DNA of 64,000 bases from Novosphingobium sp. CECT 9465 (GTDB lineage: Bacteria; Pseudomonadota; Alphaproteobacteria; Sphingomonadales; Sphingomonadaceae), in the NCBI RefSeq assembly GCF_920987055.1, contig NZ_CAKLBX010000001.1, positions 916,501 through 980,500 of the forward strand, given 5' to 3'. The notes under the pieces were generated by a model. That model saw only the letters and a list, made by a program, of their open reading frames with translations. It was not told the DNA's origin and did no database searches. Position 1 is the stretch's first letter. Every line of letters begins with the position of its first letter. A program made the position numbers and the translations under genes. Of this stretch, positions 63,423 to 64,000 are shown one piece after another.

Positions 63423-64000
63423 ATGCTCTACCTGCTGGCGCAATGGCTTCAATTTGAGGGATTCAGCAACCTCATCCGCTACCAGACGTTTCGTGCCGGG
63501 ACGACACTGGTAACCGCGCTGGTGATCGGCCTGATCATCGGGCCGCGCTTCATCAACATGCTGCGTGTGCGCCAGGGCAAGGGCCAGCCGATCCGCGAAG
63601 ACGGGCCGCAAACCCACCTTGCCAAGCGCGGTACGCCGACGATGGGCGGGCTGATGATCGTCACCGCGCTCACCCTGTCGCTGATGCTGTGGGTCGATGT
63701 CAGCAGCCGTCTGGTGTGGGCCTGCGTCGTGGTGACGCTCGGCTTCGGCCTGATCGGGTTTCTGGACGATTACGACAAGGTCACCAAGTATGCGCACAAG
63801 GGTGTGCCCGCCAAAGTGCGCCTTGCCGGGGAGTTCGTGGTCGCTGCCATCGCCGCGTGGCTGGCGGTGGGCGAGACCAACCTTTACGTCCCGGTGTTCA
63901 GCAATCTCTACATTCCGCTGGGACCGTTCTATTACCTGTTCGCGATCTTCGTGATCGTGGGGGCGGGCAACGCGGTGAACCTGACCGACGGTCTTGATGG
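63423..64000 (+). CDS. mraY: phospho-N-acetylmuramoyl-pentapeptide-transferase (3' end outside window)
   Basis: Makes lipid I. The first 192 residues are in view: [20 protein letters not shown], the cytoplasmic motif [26 protein letters not shown] with the catalytic Asp pair, and [14 protein letters not shown] at the edge. Several membrane helices. Starts directly after the murF stop. Confidence 0.95.
   Translation, partial: MLYLLAQWLQFEGFSNLIRYQTFRAGTTLVTALVIGLIIGPRFINMLRVRQGKGQPIREDGPQTHLAKRGTPTMGGLMIVTALTLSLMLWVDVSSRLVWACVVVTLGFGLIGFLDDYDKVTKYAHKGVPAKVRLAGEFVVAAIAAWLAVGETNLYVPVFSNLYIPLGPFYYLFAIFVIVGAGNAVNLTDGLD

Noticed and set aside
62322..63797. 491-residue open frame on the minus strand
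   Set aside because: Antisense to murF and mraY; a product of high G+C.

Overview
The window is a chromosomal segment of an alphaproteobacterium, most likely a sphingomonad (Novosphingobium or a close relative). The evidence is the high G+C coding sequence, tightly overlapping start and stop codons, sphingomonad-type gene blocks (argS-SPOR-nagZ-scpA-scpB-tatABC; mraZ-rsmH-ftsL-ftsI-murE-murF-mraY), a tad/cpa pilus cluster and REP-like palindromes in intergenic gaps. No rRNA, tRNA or CRISPR array was seen. The genus is an inference from gene content, not from a marker-gene search.

Layout. 1-3131 (minus): end of a Tad/Flp pilus operon (cpaA, cpaB, cpaC). 3184-5297 (plus): an alpha/beta hydrolase overlapping a DAO-type FAD oxidoreductase. 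5399-7796 (minus): rnhA, thrB, ispH. 7945-15421 (plus): a lipoprotein, argS, a SPOR protein, nagZ, scpAB and tatABC, i.e. translation, wall recycling, chromosome segregation and Tat export. 15531-22901: a Sel1-repeat secreted protein, an amidohydrolase and a 3-hydroxyisobutyrate-dehydrogenase-like enzyme (minus), a VanZ-like protein, threonine dehydratase and an aminoacyl-tRNA-protein transferase. 22825-30644 (plus): tamA, tamB and a GT4 glycosyltransferase.

30645-39182 is an accessory island bounded by inverted copies of a 21-bp sequence. In order it holds: a 263-bp MITE next to ybjQ; a 1000-bp IS5-family element with a divergent passenger gene and a -1 frameshifted transposase; an intact IS3-family copy (1523 bp); a small cargo (one-TM protein plus ImmA/IrrE peptidase, and a 5'-truncated unknown gene); a second, inverted IS3 copy split by a 2240-bp group II intron; and the 5' part of an IS1595-family transposase. 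Removing the intron from the second IS3 copy gives exactly 1523 bp and rebuilds its 327-codon orfB, so the boundaries check themselves.

39237-56216 returns to core sequence: a tiny lmo0937-type membrane protein, a CHASE4-like/GGDEF/EAL protein, a CHAP protein, glnA and glnB (with a sigma54-type promoter), map, a DUF3298-type lipoprotein, an M17 aminopeptidase, an SH3 protein, argC, a 2Fe-2S ferredoxin, alkA, an SDR, a DUF1772 protein, a pterin dehydratase, ccmA-ccmB, a cysteine synthase and two membrane-anchored unknowns. 56537-64000 is the start of the division and cell wall cluster, running off the edge inside mraY.

The least ordinary biology is in the island: element inside element, an intron placed so that splicing would restore its host transposase, a passenger gene bounded by an IS terminal repeat, stop codons completed by the TA target duplication, and a perfect inverted repeat covering the transposase start codon.
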